The notes under the pieces are model-generated. The model worked only from the letters and a program-made list of their open reading frames with translations. It was not told the origin of the DNA and made no database searches. Shown here piece by piece: positions 1 to 12,659 of a stretch of DNA of 64,000 nt (positions are counted from its first letter, which is position 1; the number at the start of each line of letters is the position of its first letter). The DNA is from Pterois miles (lineage: Eukaryota; Chordata; Actinopteri; Perciformes; Scorpaenidae), in contig CAMQGK010000144.1 in the NCBI GenBank assembly GCA_947000775.1, positions 8,679,501-8,743,500 of the forward strand, given 5' to 3'. The position numbers and the translations under genes were made by a program.

Positions 1-715
1 CTGAAGGGCCCTTAATCCAAGTGGGATGACAGCTTGGCTCTAGATGCTGTTTCTGTGGCGCTGAGACCAATGGGCTTTTCTTTCCCTCTTTTTCATCTCG
101 TAAACCCCCCAAACTCAGCCACAGGAATCCTGGGAAAAAAAAACTCTCCCGGAGAAGACAAAGGAATGGGATGGTAAACAAATCCCAAGTGTAGATCTGA
201 GATTCCTCCATTCAGTATAAGATAAATGTGCATGTCCTTTGGGATATCAAAAGCACAAAATACAATGCTGGCTTGGGTTGCTTTGTTGTTGTTTTTTGTC
301 CCGGTGCCACGTGTGTTGTAAAAAAACATAATCTACACCCAGATAATCTTTGCCCAGGCTTCAAAATGATTAGGGAAGATTGAGGTCAGAAAACCATTAA
401 AATCATAAATTGTGGTGCTGCTGTCAAACCAGATCCCTTTTCCTCCCTTTACACCAATCAGAGGAGCCATCCAGAGATCACATGTAGAAAGAGATCCAGA
501 CGGGCCAATAGTTACCACAGATAACGACAATAAGCATCTGACATGTTTATCAATGGACTGGTGACTCTGCCATGCTGATGTGTATCACTGGGAAGAGTCG
601 GGAGCCATGTAACTACGCTTTTTAGCTTCATTTATTTCTGAAGTCTGTCCGTTGTAGGGCTAATGATCATTTTCATTCATTCAATCTTTACTTGAATCTC
701 GAGAAATCACTGAGG
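1..715. other. No gene recognised
   Basis: Unique-looking AT-rich sequence. Short open frames on the - strand show no family motif. I see nothing else in it. Confidence 0.5.
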
Positions 716-1063
716 GCATGTCCTCATTTACAGCAATGTCGAGACAATTGCATCGTCAAAAAAATGACTCAAACCGATTAATCGATTATTAAAATAGTTG
801 CTGATTAATTTAATAGTGGTCAACTAATCGATTAATTAAGTCGAGTTGCAGCTCTAGTTAACTGATCTATTCAGTTGATCAACAAACATAGTCACAGTTA
901 TTTATCAGGTAAAAATGTCAATCATTTGTTGGTTTCAGCTTCTCAAATGGGAGGATTTGCTGCTTTTCAGCTTTTATATAAATACAAATTGAATGTACAT
1001 GTACACGGACATTTGTTGTCACTCATATCTAATTTTAGAATTTGTAAAAGAATCAATAGATGA
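716..1063. repeat. Degraded hAT-like MITE fragments
   Basis: Repeated AATCGATTAAT motifs end in GTTGCAGCTCTA near 855. After them come bases resembling CAGCTTCTCAAATG...GGATTTGCTGCTTTTC, which recur at 16440-16700, 28930-28985 and 58880-58990. The family is the same as the better preserved copy at 3523-3880. Confidence 0.5.
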
Positions 1064-1299
1064 ATTGATGATGAAAATCAGCTCGTTCGCATAAGGCGCA
1101 TGAATAAGGCATTTAGCATGCATAAGATTACTTTTCTTGCTTTTGTCATATGTATGTCATGTGGTCTGTAATGACTGCAGTGTAAACTCATCTGTGTAAA
1201 TATGCTATGGTCAGAGCTAGTATCATAGCACATAAAATGCAAGAAGGACCATTTACGGCAGGCGAGCTGGAAGGACAAATCCGGGACTTTTAAGCAGGA

Positions 1300-1560
1300 G
1301 ATCAGAGTTCGAGGCCAGTGTTTTGTTTTGTAAGTTACATTAGTGACGTTTGTCACCTTTTTTACTGATGTTTGTTTGTCACATTTTTAGTATTTCTGTT
1401 GCATTGTTTCTATATTTATTTAACTTAGTTTATGTACTTATTTTAAGCACAACCATGATGGTTTCCCTAAACCTAACTAAGTGGTTTTGTTGCCTAAACC
1501 TAACTGAGGATGTAACCGTAGTTTTGTATATGTAGCCAATGACACGCGAAAACCCTAAAG
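1300..1560 (-). repeat. GGTTTAGG-type dispersed repeat
   Basis: CCTAAACCTAACTAAG and GCCTAAACCTAACTG occur here in the opposite orientation to matching blocks at 12820-12910, 13455-13500 and 16070-16130. All share the GGTTTAGG(A)AAA...CATGGTTGGGCTTAAA pattern. Family not named. Confidence 0.55.
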
Positions 1561-1663
1561 TGTGTACTCATGACACACCGAATGTCCTTGTAATGTCGTA
1601 CTGTTTATACACCTTCCTGTGAGATCGGGTGGTGAAAATAATCACAACATAATATAGCTTTAG

Positions 1664-1760
1664 AAATAGGGATGTTAAAAATGAACCGTTACAGCCAACA
1701 TTAAGCATTTTAACTGATTAATGCTGTCGGTTATATGGTTAAAAGATAAATTATAAAGCT
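1664..1760. repeat. Fragment of an AGGGATG-end repeat
   Basis: TAGGGATGTTAAAAATGAACCG resembles the inverted end at about 46550-46566 (AATTAGCATCCCTAG). It is probably one end of a non-autonomous DNA transposon. Confidence 0.35.
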
Positions 1761-1769
1761 GAGAAAAAT

Positions 1770-3500
1770 GCAGACGAGCGTCTCGTCACTTAAAGGAGAA
1801 AAGCTGGTCCACCTTAAGAGAGAGCCGCAGATTACCAAACTTCAGTATTCCCGTTATATCAAGGACATCATTTTTTTTCTTTTTTTTAAGAGAAAAATTG
1901 CTTGCACATTTGATTTATTAACAGAAACCCAAGGACGTCCACCACGGAGCTGACCCTGTGCCAGAACAATTTAGGATCAATTGCGGGCAATGGAATAGCA
2001 ATCAGTATAATCTCCTTGCGGTCAGTCCTTTGCTGGTTTCTCTGGTCTTTCAGAGCTGGAAGCTTTAATTGTAACTAAGATAATTCTTTGCTGACTGTGA
2101 GCAGGGGAGGATGGACAAATGGCAACTTCATTTATCAGGATCTCCTCCGAGGCTGGCTGGCCTGATAACCCAATCAAACGTCTAGTGTGGCTGAGAGCTG
2201 TCTGGGCCAACACTGGGCTTTTTCAGCTCTGTGTTTGCCTCTCTGTCTATGTGGAAATATCAATGAGTCTTTGTCAGTGTGCCATGGTTCATAGCCAAAG
2301 CCCCATGGTGTTAAGAGCCTTAAGTCTCTCAACACAGAAATGACACTAAAAATTTCAGTTTCAGAAGCAGAAATCATCCATGTGCTCCATTTCCTGTATA
2401 TTTTAGCACACAATCACACCATTGTAAATTTGGATTTTGGCGGTGAATGACATTCCTTATATTGGTTTTAGTTGGTTTTGTTCTGGCAGAGGTTGAAAAG
2501 GCTCCGGTCTGAAGCAGACCTAATGCTCGGGTCTTCAAGGTTGGCTGGTTTTGGGCCTCTCAGGGCTCAAGTCACAATGACCACATCTCTGTATGAGCAG
2601 AGCCACGGTGGACATGTTACTCAATGGGGTTACTGCGTGACAGAGAGCACGCCTCCACAGATCCTGTGAGAGAAAAATAGGACACTTTCACTGACTGGTC
2701 ATTTGTGATGTGTCACTGAGGTGGAGTTCATACAGCTCCTGCTTCTGGACTCAGTATCTTGATTGTAGTTGACGTTTCATGGTATGTGGACGGCTCAGCT
2801 TAGAGTCAGAGGGCACTCTTTAGATGTGCAGCGCTGCTTTCATGAAATGTGATTGGTGTGGAATAATAGATGAAATTGTTAATGTACAGAGGGGCTGCAG
2901 TTTGCTGCTGTATTCGCTCTTGTGTTCTGTGCATTTTCTCAGCTAAACGTCAGTGCACATCTGAGGTGTTTATATATTTGTTTAAAATGCTGTCAGTAAA
3001 AATCTCAGTTCCCCTTGATTTAATGATAATGATTAAAATGGTAGCTTCCTTTCCAAAGCCAGCTTGTCAGATCCTGATATGCCCGGTGCTTATGGATTCA
3101 CTAAAACCTGTTTTGTAATCTCAGTTTGTAGCCATGTGATTTAAATAAAGGAGCAGTCGCTGCCCTGAGAGCAGATTATGTACTGATCTCTATTGCTGTC
3201 TGTCTCTTTGTTCCTCTGAGGATTTCCTTTCTGACCTCTTCTGTCTATATACGTATCACTCTGAGTAATATTTCTTTTCATTTATACAGTTGTTACACAG
3301 CTACTAGTTTTTGTGTTAAGTATTAAGTTCTTAATAACTGTACCTGCTATAAAACTACATTAAATTGCTTTGCATCACAAGCTGTAGCATATCTTCCAAA
3401 AACTGCATTTTTTTGATTAGCAAACAATATATTAAATTTAAATGGCAATTTTTAAAAAAAATGCAAGTATGACAATGTTTTATGTATATGTCCGTATGGA
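1770..3500. other. No gene recognised
   Basis: AT-rich sequence with a short T run near 1870-1887. No repeat family or coding signal that I can support. Confidence 0.45.
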
Positions 3501-3522
3501 GTGTGGAGAAATATGTTTCACA

Positions 3523-3880
3523 TAGAGCTGCAGTGATTACTCGAGTTGTCAACTATTAAAGTAATCTGCAATAATTCTGATAATCAATTAATTGATTTGA
3601 ATCATTTTGAAAGAAAAAAACAGAATAAGTTCTGTGATTGCTTTTAAATGTGAATATTTTCTTATTTCTTTACTCCTCTATGACCGTAAACTGAATATTT
3701 TTGAGTTATGGACAAACCAATTTGAGGATGTCATCTTGGGCTTTGGGAAACACTGATCGACATTTTTCACAATTTTCTGATATTTTATTGACCAAACAGC
3801 TAATAGATAAAATAGAGAAAATAATCAACAGATTTAGACGATGAAGATAATCATAATAAGTAATGTTAGTTGCAGCCCTA
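3523..3880. mobile_element. hAT-type MITE, 358 bp
   Basis: Ends read TAGAGCTGCA and TGCAGCCCTA, imperfect inverted repeats. The flanks GTTTCACA and ATTTCATA are an 8-bp target duplication with two mismatches, as expected of hAT elements. There is no transposase frame. Confidence 0.6.
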
Positions 3881-4180
3881 ATTTCATAGTTTGTGTAGTA
3901 TTTGCACACTTCCGAATGAGTGGGAAATCAGATTATGCTAACGTAGGTAAGGTTATTGTCATTTTAATTTGAGGTATATTGTGCTATTTCTGTGATATGT
4001 AACTCTTTAAATTATAAATGTATTAGGAAGCTTTATTACATTGATTTTCTGACTGGTCAATTACGGCATCCTACAGTCTGTTATTTCTTTATAACACACC
4101 GTTGCTATGGGCCCAGTTCAGATCTTGGCCTCTGGAAGACCATTTTTGTGTGAAAGTATTGATTTCTTCAGTAAGTAGCC

Positions 4181-4262
4181 GGGTCATTATTGTGAAATAA
4201 ACCCTTTCATGGCGATTGAGGTCCTGCATTGCCCTGTCAGGATTATTTCACAACAATGACCC
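4181..4262. repeat. Imperfect hairpin
   Basis: Arms 4181-4200 (GGTCATTATTGTGAAATAA) and 4243-4262 are complementary with one mismatch, around a 42-bp loop. It may be the terminus of a small DNA element. Confidence 0.55.
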
Positions 4263-4452
4263 CCTCGCTGTACATTATCCCTTACATAATGTTAGCTTTG
4301 TCAGGTAGTTCGGTTTACCATGCAGCAACAGTTGGACAGTCTAAATATTTGGTAACAATAATTTCTACATTAGAACTCGTTTGTGTGGTGCAACCCTCTA
4401 ATTAAGTGATGCTTCAGTCTCCACATAGGAAACCCAACATTAGGATGACTTC

Positions 4453-4789
4453 AAGAAGAAGAAGAAGAAGAAGATCAACCTTTATTAGTCCCACAGTGGG
4501 GAAATTCAATTTACACTCTGTTTAACTCATACATGGTACATGCAGACCTGAAACACACATACATGCATTAATGGAGAGATGTCAGAGTGAGGGGGCTGCT
4601 CCTGACAAGCGCCCCGAGCAGTTGGGGGTTTGGTGCCTTGCTCAGGGGCACCTCGGCAGTGCCCAAGAGGTAAACTGGCACCTCTCCAGCTACCAGTTCA
4701 CACTCAGTTTTTGGTCCATGTCGGGACTTGAACCGGTGACCCTCCGGTTCCCAAGCCAACTCCCTACAGACTGAGCTACTGCCGCCCCC
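4453..4789 (-). mobile_element. tRNA-derived SINE
   Basis: Read on the - strand, it starts GGGGGCGGCAGTAGCTCAGTC (A box) and has GGTTCAAGTCCC (B box) 45-60 bases later. A body with GAGGTGCCAGTTTACCTC and GAGCAAGGCACCAAAC follows, then a tail GGGACTAATAAAGG and (CTT)7. A second copy lies at 23641-23962 on the + strand. The promoter boxes are intact enough to recognise. Confidence 0.88.
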
Positions 4790-4894
4790 AAGTAGCCTAC
4801 TGCATGGACAGGTCAGAACCGTGCATGTAACTGGATACCAGACCTCAAGCTTGCGCTTATTTTGCCCAGTGAGAATTGTTCGCCTTGTGCATTC

Positions 4895-5130
4895 ACCAAA
4901 AATGTTTTCCAGCTTCTGGCTTTACTTATGGGGTATGAGGCCCAATGAATATGTGCAGTAGTGTTTCGCTGGCCCCACCCACAAGCTCCCGCTTAGCCAA
5001 CAGACTTTACATTGTGATGACTTCACAGATTTTAAATCGCTTTTCTCGACTCTAAGAAAGTTTTGCAAATATAAAACCTTTGTTGATCCAAAATTCATAA
5101 TAAGAAGAGTCATGAGCAACCTTTTGCCAT
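4895..5130 (+). repeat. Dispersed repeat shared with 40598-40815
   Basis: Shared landmarks are AGCTTCTGG, TTTACTT, GGGTATG, CCCA.TGAATATG.GCAGTAG, GACTTTACATTGTGATG, AAGAAAGTTTT and AAATATAAAACCTTT. The copies are in the same orientation, 35.7 kb apart. Family unknown. Confidence 0.65.
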
Positions 5131-5139
5131 TCAATTTGC

Positions 5140-7520
5140 CCTGTTAACAGTTTAACAGATATCTGCTGAGCAGCTATGCCATATCCAGATCTTATTATAC
5201 ATCCATGGTCCTGACTAAAAGAAGTGCTGCCATCTTTTTCTTCCTTCTTCTTTCTTCTTTTTCACTGGGTTTGTTAAAGGACATTTGGCCATATGACACA
5301 TTAGGGAATTTGAGACACAACACCTTACCCCAAAAATGTCCATATAATCGTCTGGGTCCATGTTATGTTATTATAATTCTGGGATCTTACATACACTGTC
5401 TTATCCAGGGTAAAGCCAGAGGCAAACTGGTAGCATTCATTATATCCATGCATATTTTATGAATTTATAGATTTCCCTGTTTCCAGCATTGCCTTTAAAA
5501 CGTAGGCGTTGCTCACTGATATAATGCCTAATCAGACCAGAGTAGGGGAACTACATGGAGGTCGGACTGATTGGATTCTCCACGGTCATCGGCAGTGAAA
5601 AAAAAAATCTAATTAAGTCTTCGGCATCCCAAGTCAAACTCCCCAGGATTACCTTGGCCCTGCACCCAAACCCAACCCTGGGAGAGGGTGATAACTAGAC
5701 TCCCATAATCTGGAGCTAGGGCTGACTATCAGGGTGGGGGTTGGTTGATGATGAAATCCTTGCAAACCAACCAACCCAACTGCAGGGATTGCTGTCGTCA
5801 CCGCCGGCTTAGTAGTATGTCTGTCGCATGATCCTCAGCAGTGAGATATATCAGGTAAATAAAGTTCAAATCAACCCGTCTGTGTTAATGGTAAATGCCG
5901 CAGCAGGAAATAGCATATAGCTACAGTAACATCAACGTGTTTTGGGGAGATAATGGTAGAAGAAATGATTTCATGCAGAGTTACAGCTCACAATCCCCCA
6001 AGCTTTGAAGTCAAATTAGAAATGTGTCTGTATGGGTGGAAACGAGAACAGAAAACATGCTTTGAAAGAGCATTTAAACCCCCCTCCACATCCTCCTCAA
6101 ATCTGCCTTTTGAAACAAAACCCTGCAAAGTATCTTTTCCTTTTGTCCCAACTTTTAGGATGTGAGTTGGATGTACGCTCTTGAGTTTATGGTTTACTTT
6201 TCACTCCCTCTTTTTTGTTTTAGTGTCCGCTGAGTGAAAGTACGTGTTTTCTGTGGCCATTGCTGTTTAACAGTCAGTGAAAACAGTCCGTTTGTGGGGA
6301 GAATTGACTCACAACAGGAGGTCGCTATTGATCAGGTGTTTGTGTCAAGGAAGTAGGCATGGAGGGAGGAAGAGGTGAGGAGGGTGAGGGGGTCAGGATG
6401 GGGTGATGAGACAGGGAAGAGGCCAGTGACCAGGACGTGCTCTCCCTCTCACCAGGATGCAGCCAAGTCTGAAATATGGCTCCTGTCTTTTGATCCTGGA
6501 AACAATGTACCTGCAGGAGGCCTGAGGATTTGTCCTCTCCCCATGTCTCCGAGGTATCACTGACCCATGTGAATACGGGTTCAGGCTTTCTATTATCACT
6601 ATATCAATGACTTTACTTGGACAATAACGCCACAAAAGTTTAAAAGTTGCTTGTCACCTCTTCTTGCCTTCTCACGGGATTCGATTGTTTGTTGTTTTTC
6701 CCAGACTAGCATCACAATGCAGCCAGAGTGAGAGCTGAAGATTCAAAACAAAAATCCCCAAATTTATTTCACTCGCTCTATTTATCTAAGCTATGATTCA
6801 ACCGGAATGGGACTTTGGATATGAATTTTTGAGTGGAAACGGAGCGCTGGCAGCAGTGGCAGGGCCGCGTCCTTGACAGCCCTGTTGAATTAATTCCTTC
6901 CAAATGGCTGATTTAAAGAATGAAAAGAGATGGTCTGAATAAAACCTACTACTGATCTAATGCGGCGCTATGATGGAGGTCCATTTTTACCCATAATATC
7001 TTGCGAAAGCATCCCTTTTTATCCCTGTGACTCATATTGTGTGGAATTGAAGCATAATGGAGTAGGTGGCCACAGAGAAACCACCCGGGACAGCTCGTCA
7101 TAGCACTTCACTTTGATTGACATAGCACTTCTCTTTTCACATCAGACATGGTAAAACGGTATAAAAGTGGCTCTTTTACATAACATTGGACAATTGCATG
7201 CCTAACGTCCTTCATTCACCACTGGGCCTCTGTGAATTCAAACTGGAGCAACCTCAACATATCTGTGTTTTGTAATGCTAAAATTAGCAGAATCTGAGGC
7301 ATGTGCTTGATATGGTAATAGGGCAGGAAAACCGTGTTGGAGTTTCCCATTTTACTACTGATATTTGACAGAATTGGCTTCTTAAACTAGATTAGAAATT
7401 TGTTGTTGTTGGTCGGACATTTAACATATGAGTGGGCGATGTGGACATCAATGCATTGTGAATTTCTGGAAACTCAATTGATAAAACTGAGCTTAAAAGT
7501 CCATTTGAGATTGTTGTGGG
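5140..7520. other. No gene recognised
   Basis: Mostly unique-looking sequence. A G-rich stretch occurs at 6358-6412 (repeated GGAGG/GAGGG). Short open frames have no recognisable family motif. Confidence 0.45.
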
Positions 7521-7529
7521 TCAAATAAT

Positions 7530-7785
7530 TAGGACTGTCCTCAACCAAAGAAATTCTCAGTTGACTAATTGATTAGTTCATTTAATCAACAAATCTAAAT
7601 TTATCTATCTCCACAAAGAATCACACAGATACATCAGTTTAAATCTTATGTTTACCAGATGTGCTCATAAGTTTCTTGGAAATAAGTCATTCAGCATGAA
7701 AAAAGCATAAAAAACGACAAATCTTAGTCGACTAAGACTAAAATGAGCAATGAGTCAACTAATCGACTAAGAAGAGGCAGCCCTA
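7530..7785. mobile_element. hAT-type MITE, 256 bp
   Basis: Ends TAGGACTGTCC and GGCAGCCCTA are inverted repeats. Flanks CAAATAAT and AAAATAAT form an 8-bp target duplication with one mismatch. The interior GTGCTCATAAGTTTCTTGGA is shared with 48028-48273. Confidence 0.78.
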
Positions 7786-8331
7786 AAAATAATCCAATGT
7801 GAATGTCTTGTTTTTGGTTCAGTATGTAAATACCTGACAAATCAAGGCACTTTACAGTGCGTATAATCTTCCAACTTTCTTTAAAAGCAACCAAACATAC
7901 CACCATACCTGCTGCAGCATGCTTTCTTTTTCTGTTCTCATTTGCTTGGCATCTCTTTGTGTGCCAGTCCCAGGTTGTGTCCCTTGTCCTTTTCATACCA
8001 CTGTCTTAATTGTTTTGTCCTCTGTAATGTTATGTTATGTGTTGTATTAATTTCTTGTACTGCTTTGCATATTGCTTTCCTTACTCCAGATACTGTAGCT
8101 TTTAACTCTCTAATTAGCTGTTTCATGTATTCTCTACATTATCCTGTTATGATTTTACATGCCATTGGCTTTATTGTTATTTTAATGGCTAATTTAACAT
8201 TTGGCCAAGGGACAGCAGTTGAAACTGAGCCTTTTGGTTCACACATGTTCACAGTGATGTTGATCATTGTAAATGTAATCTGACAGGGATAACGATGAGC
8301 ACTGCCCCTGTAACTAAATAAATGAATCAGT

Positions 8332-8577
8332 TAGGGCTGCCCTCGCTTAGGTGAACTGCTGACTAATCAGCCTTGGTCGACTATGATTTCTTTAGTTGAT
8401 TTGTCTTTTTTCATGCTATTTTCATGCTGAGTGACGTATTTCCATGAAGCATATGAGCACATCTCCGGTAAACTTGTCATTCTTTGTGGAGAAACTGTTT
8501 CACAGACCAGTCAATTAAATCAACTAAACGATTAGTCGAAAAATCATTTAAGTGATAGTCGATTCTACTTTAAATTA
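8332..8577. mobile_element. hAT-type MITE, same family as 7530-7785, inverted and truncated
   Basis: TAGGGCTGCC opens the element. The interior carries the reverse complement of the family core (AAGCATATGAGCACATCTC), and GTCGACTA-like motifs are present. The far end is degraded and runs into another repeat beginning AGGGGTGTCCTGATC. Confidence 0.65.
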
Positions 8578-8720
8578 GGGGTGTCCTGATCAAGTTTTTT
8601 TGTTCCTGATCCTGATCCAATCTAATACTTATACTAACTTAAATTTTGATTAAATATGTGTCTCATACATTTAAATAGCTGTAGCCTACTTAAGGTGACA
8701 TATCTTGTTTTACAAGAGCT
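8575..8720. repeat. Fragment of an AGGGGTGTCCTGATC-end repeat
   Basis: The sequence begins like a fish DNA-transposon end, with GATCCTGATCC reiteration. Its other end is not found. Confidence 0.3.
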
Positions 8721-8859
8721 ACTTGATCAAATACTGAATGTCCGTTTTGATGATATTAAAAGTTTTACAAGGAGAATGTGACTCCTGAAGATGATGTGAC
8801 ACAATCTGTGTCAGAGACGACATGTTACTCAGTCGGATTTCTTGTAACCAGGCAGCAAC

Positions 8860-9425
8860 TCTGGGTCTGAGAAGTGAAGCCAATGCTGAAGTGCCCTAAA
8901 CATCTTTCCTAATATCCAGCAGGAGGCGACTCCTCTGGTTGCAAAAAGAAGTCTGATTGTGTAGAAGTCTATGAGAAAATGAGACTACTTCTTGATTTAT
9001 TACCTCAGTAAACATTGTAAACATGAGTTTATGGTCTCAATTGCTAGTTTCAAGTCTTCTTCAGTACGGCATGATGTTCATTTAGTAAATCATGCTCCCT
9101 TTTAGAGTCAAATGGACCATAAAGCAGGGTATGCTTTTGGACAAGGCTACCTTGTGATTGACAGGCCATTGTCTGGTCTGGGAGTTGTTGAACCCTTTCA
9201 GTGTGTGTTTTCAGTTCATGAAAGTTAATTGCAACATTTGGTCACCTTAAAGTGTCTTTTTCAGTGTTTGGTTGTATTTAGCTCCACCCTCTTGTGTCAC
9301 TTCTGGTTGCAAAGAACCAAGATGGTGACAGCAAAAATGCCAAACTCAAGGCTTCAAAATGGCAGTCCACAACATGATGGGTGACATCACAGTGTCTACG
9401 TCCACTTCTTATATACAGTCTATGG
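8860..9425 (+). repeat. Dispersed repeat 'J', most complete copy
   Basis: It runs from CTGGGTCTGAGAAGTGAAGCC through GGCGACTCCTCTGGTTGCAAAA and AACATTGTAAACATGAGTTTATGG to TATATACAGTCTATGG. Other copies lie at 20688-21080, 22625-23080 and 48541-49069. It has no coding capacity. Confidence 0.8.
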
Positions 9426-9429
9426 TTGT

Positions 9430-11430
9430 AACTATAGAAACACAGTGTATAGTGTTGTTACTGAGTAGAGGTTCTTCCCCCACAAACAATCTTAGGCTGA
9501 GTACGGTCAGCAGCTACAGAGAGCACACAGACCCGACAACGGTCAAGATTAATAATCGAGTCGGGGATTTATTCCGTCTTTGTGTTGGCTCTCATGGCAT
9601 CAGTAAACTGATCTGATAATTGTAAGTGGGACATTTGCTCAGCCTTAAACATGGATCACTGCGATTAGCCTAACCCTTCTGACCACAGATATGAAAGTGT
9701 AAGGATTAAATATAACACAAGATAACGTTTTATTAATCCCTAATCCCTAATTTAAATATCTTCATGCAGTTTCTTTTCTGCTTCCTTCACCTTGTCTCCT
9801 TCTCAGCACTAAGCTTTATTGGAGGAAAACCCAAAATAAATCTGCAGCAAAGCATTTACACAGAATAGTGCATTGTGCTTTATGAATCCTGATAGTGCTG
9901 GGTGTTGGTAGATGTGGCATAAATGAACACTTCTGTGACACTGGGATGTTTTTCACACATAGACTCACACAGTGGCGGCTCTCAGCTGTGCCGAGTGCAG
10001 CTCTAAATGTTTAATGGAGAGTTAAGGAATAAGGGGCATCTTCTGTCTCTCTGTCTGCATCGTGTCTCATTCCCACCTGGCCAAGCTCCAGTGCTCACTG
10101 CAGCATTCTGACCCGCTACGCTGCTGCATTGAGACCGGATACAAAGCCTCATTGGAGACTATTTAGCTCCACTGAAGTTATGCAGTATATCGACTCGTTT
10201 TTGCAGCACAGGCTTCTGTTTTCAAACTTGGCCAAGTTCCTCCATTACTTGACTCTTGTGCACCTGTGCTTCATTTCCTGGCCGTCGTCAGTGTCAGAGT
10301 AGTATGCAGGTCGTTTGACCACCACCCACCAGCCTGTGTCACGGTCACAGCCTCAGCATTGGGGAGAAACCCTGGCTGTCCTTCAATGGTTCTTTCTCTG
10401 CCGCTTGGTGACAATGCATTTTTTTTTTCCATGCCATAAAGCAGATGCTGTATTATAGCAGCACAATGCAGGGCCCATCTGAAACTGTTTACCATGTGAA
10501 AGGCACACCGGGATCAGGATGCCTACCACTGTGTGGGGCTTTTTGACTTGCCACTCTATAATGAGTACACACTGGAAGGGAAAGGAGCGGGCTGCTTTAA
10601 CTAGCATTGTGATCACTGCATTGAGAGAGAGGAAATGCAGTATAAAGTGCTGATCCAGGCTATTCTTCCAAGGCCAGGACTTTTTATACTTACTAGAATA
10701 CAGAGATTACTGTGACATCTAATGAGCTTGTCAGCAGTTACACCCACAGCCGATAAATAGGCAGGAAACTTGCAGTGTTTGTCCGCCTAAAAAAAAAAAA
10801 AAAAAAAAGATTATCCTCCAAATGATTTAGTGCGATAAAAATAACGTTAGTGGCTTTCTCATCCCTGACCTGCTGCAGCTTGATACAGCTGCGGCAGGTG
10901 TCCTCTGGATGAGGACACTGATCTTTTAAGACCTCTTTCAATGAAAGTCAACAAATGAAGTACTAAAGAAGTGAAGTGAAAAGCGCTTGACTACAGAGGC
11001 TTAACCGGCGGAAGAGAAAAGCCCTGCAGTTAAATGATTAGCCTTCTTTGTGTGACTAGTACCTGTCTTCTCTTGTCTTGCTGTTTGTTGTCTCTGAGTT
11101 GAAGAGACTCCCCTTGTTCTGAGTTGTCTGCCCTCAGGCCTTATATGATGTAGTCTCCCCCCCTTCACCACCGCCACCACTTATAAAAAACAACTAAAGC
11201 AGTTTTGAACCAGGCCTGCTGCTGAACTTACTGGTATTCTGTCAGCAAGGCTCTTAGTCACTAATTGAGCACTCAAGCAAAGGGGGACCTTGAAAGGCCA
11301 GAGGTACCTGGCCAGACAGGCTGGTTGGTCAGTAACCCTTCACAGCCAGACTGTTCCCCATCCAGGATGTGATTTCAGGCCCTTCAGACCCATTGGAGAC
11401 AGGCAGCTCTCAGGCCTCCTCCTGAAGCTA
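9430..11430. other. No gene recognised
   Basis: Unique-looking sequence. A 20-base A run lies at 10789-10808. I see no splice-bounded coding exon. Confidence 0.45.
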
Positions 11431-12260
11431 AAGCTGTGTTTCCACTGCATGGTACAGCTAGAGCTCTCCTGAATACCATTTTTTTGGACTTTGAAGCTTT
11501 GGTGAGAAATATTCAAAGGCATTCGAAGCTTCACGGTGCAACAGCTTGACATTTTCTGTCTGTCTCCATCTCCTTCGTTTGAGTGCTGTTTGAGTCCATC
11601 TGAGAATAACTAATAATTGTTAATGTTGAAAATAAATAATGTGGAATTATTTCATGGGCTGTTTTGGGATTTATGTCATATTATTACATACTTGTATAAA
11701 AAAAAAAAAAAAAAAATTGAAAACTTATTTGGAGGTTGATTACCATAGCAATCGTCGAAGCTTCGATGTATTCAGGTCAGCCCTACTCGACTCGACTCAC
11801 TTTTGGTATTAGATTTTTCTTCTAGCTGTGTATCTTAGTGTATCTTAGTGTAGGCGGGATTCCCAGCTGATCGCCATGGCGGCGGTCCATTAAACTGCCA
11901 TGACATCATGTTCAACGGGACACCCACTGAATCATTTCAATGATAACCAAACAGAGGAATGTCTGCACTTTGTCAGTCACACGGCATAGTGTACAGTGTA
12001 GTTTTGCAAGCGACATTTTTTCAAATCTGGGTTAAAAATTTGTTATTGTCGACAGCTTGGCTATTTAAAATTCACAGGTTCGTGCTGGATGTCCCATGTT
12101 GTGCTAGTGAATCTAGTGATTCTCTCATACCAATCAGTAACCTTCTAGTATCGGCCCACTCCGCTTGGAGCCTCGACCGAGGTGGCACCAAAAATAGAGT
12201 GGTTATATTGGTACCATCCACAACTTTTGCTAATGGAAACAGAAACATAACCATTCTAAT
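11430..12260. repeat. Probable old DNA-transposon remnant
   Basis: GTGTTTCCACTGCATGGTAC near 11440 and the inverse GGTACCATCCA...AATGGAAAC near 12210-12240 resemble inverted ends. A run of about 18 A at 11699-11716 and a duplicated GTGTATCTTA at 11827 are internal. Confidence 0.35.
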
Positions 12261-12659
12261 GTGCAACGAACTGAACTGGACTGCCCCCCCCCCCCCCCAA
12301 CCTCTCAGAGGGCTCACCCTCCCCAACAATAGCTCTCTGAGGTCTCCGGTCCTCAACTGACCATCAGTCATGTCAAGGACACATCTATCATGTCAAGAGC
12401 CGAGAGAAATAAGAACAGCACTGCACACATAAAAGCCCAGACGGGGGACGGGTTTAAGTGCATTAGCCCAACTCTAGTCCCACTTCAGAAGAAGGATGTC
12501 ACTACGGGAAATAGGGAAGTGACTGTGGATGTATAAACCAATTGTATAATTAGATTTCTTCCTGTGTGGAGGGATGATACAGTAGCACAGCAGTGTTGGG
12601 TGAATGTGCAGCTGAATACACTGAGAAAACAGTCTTGCTGCCTGTAGTTAGAAAATGTT

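Noticed and set aside
4720..4789. tRNA gene (A and B boxes on the - strand)
   Set aside because: The boxes belong to the head of a SINE: the sequence continues into the SINE body and does not fold into a proper tRNA acceptor stem.
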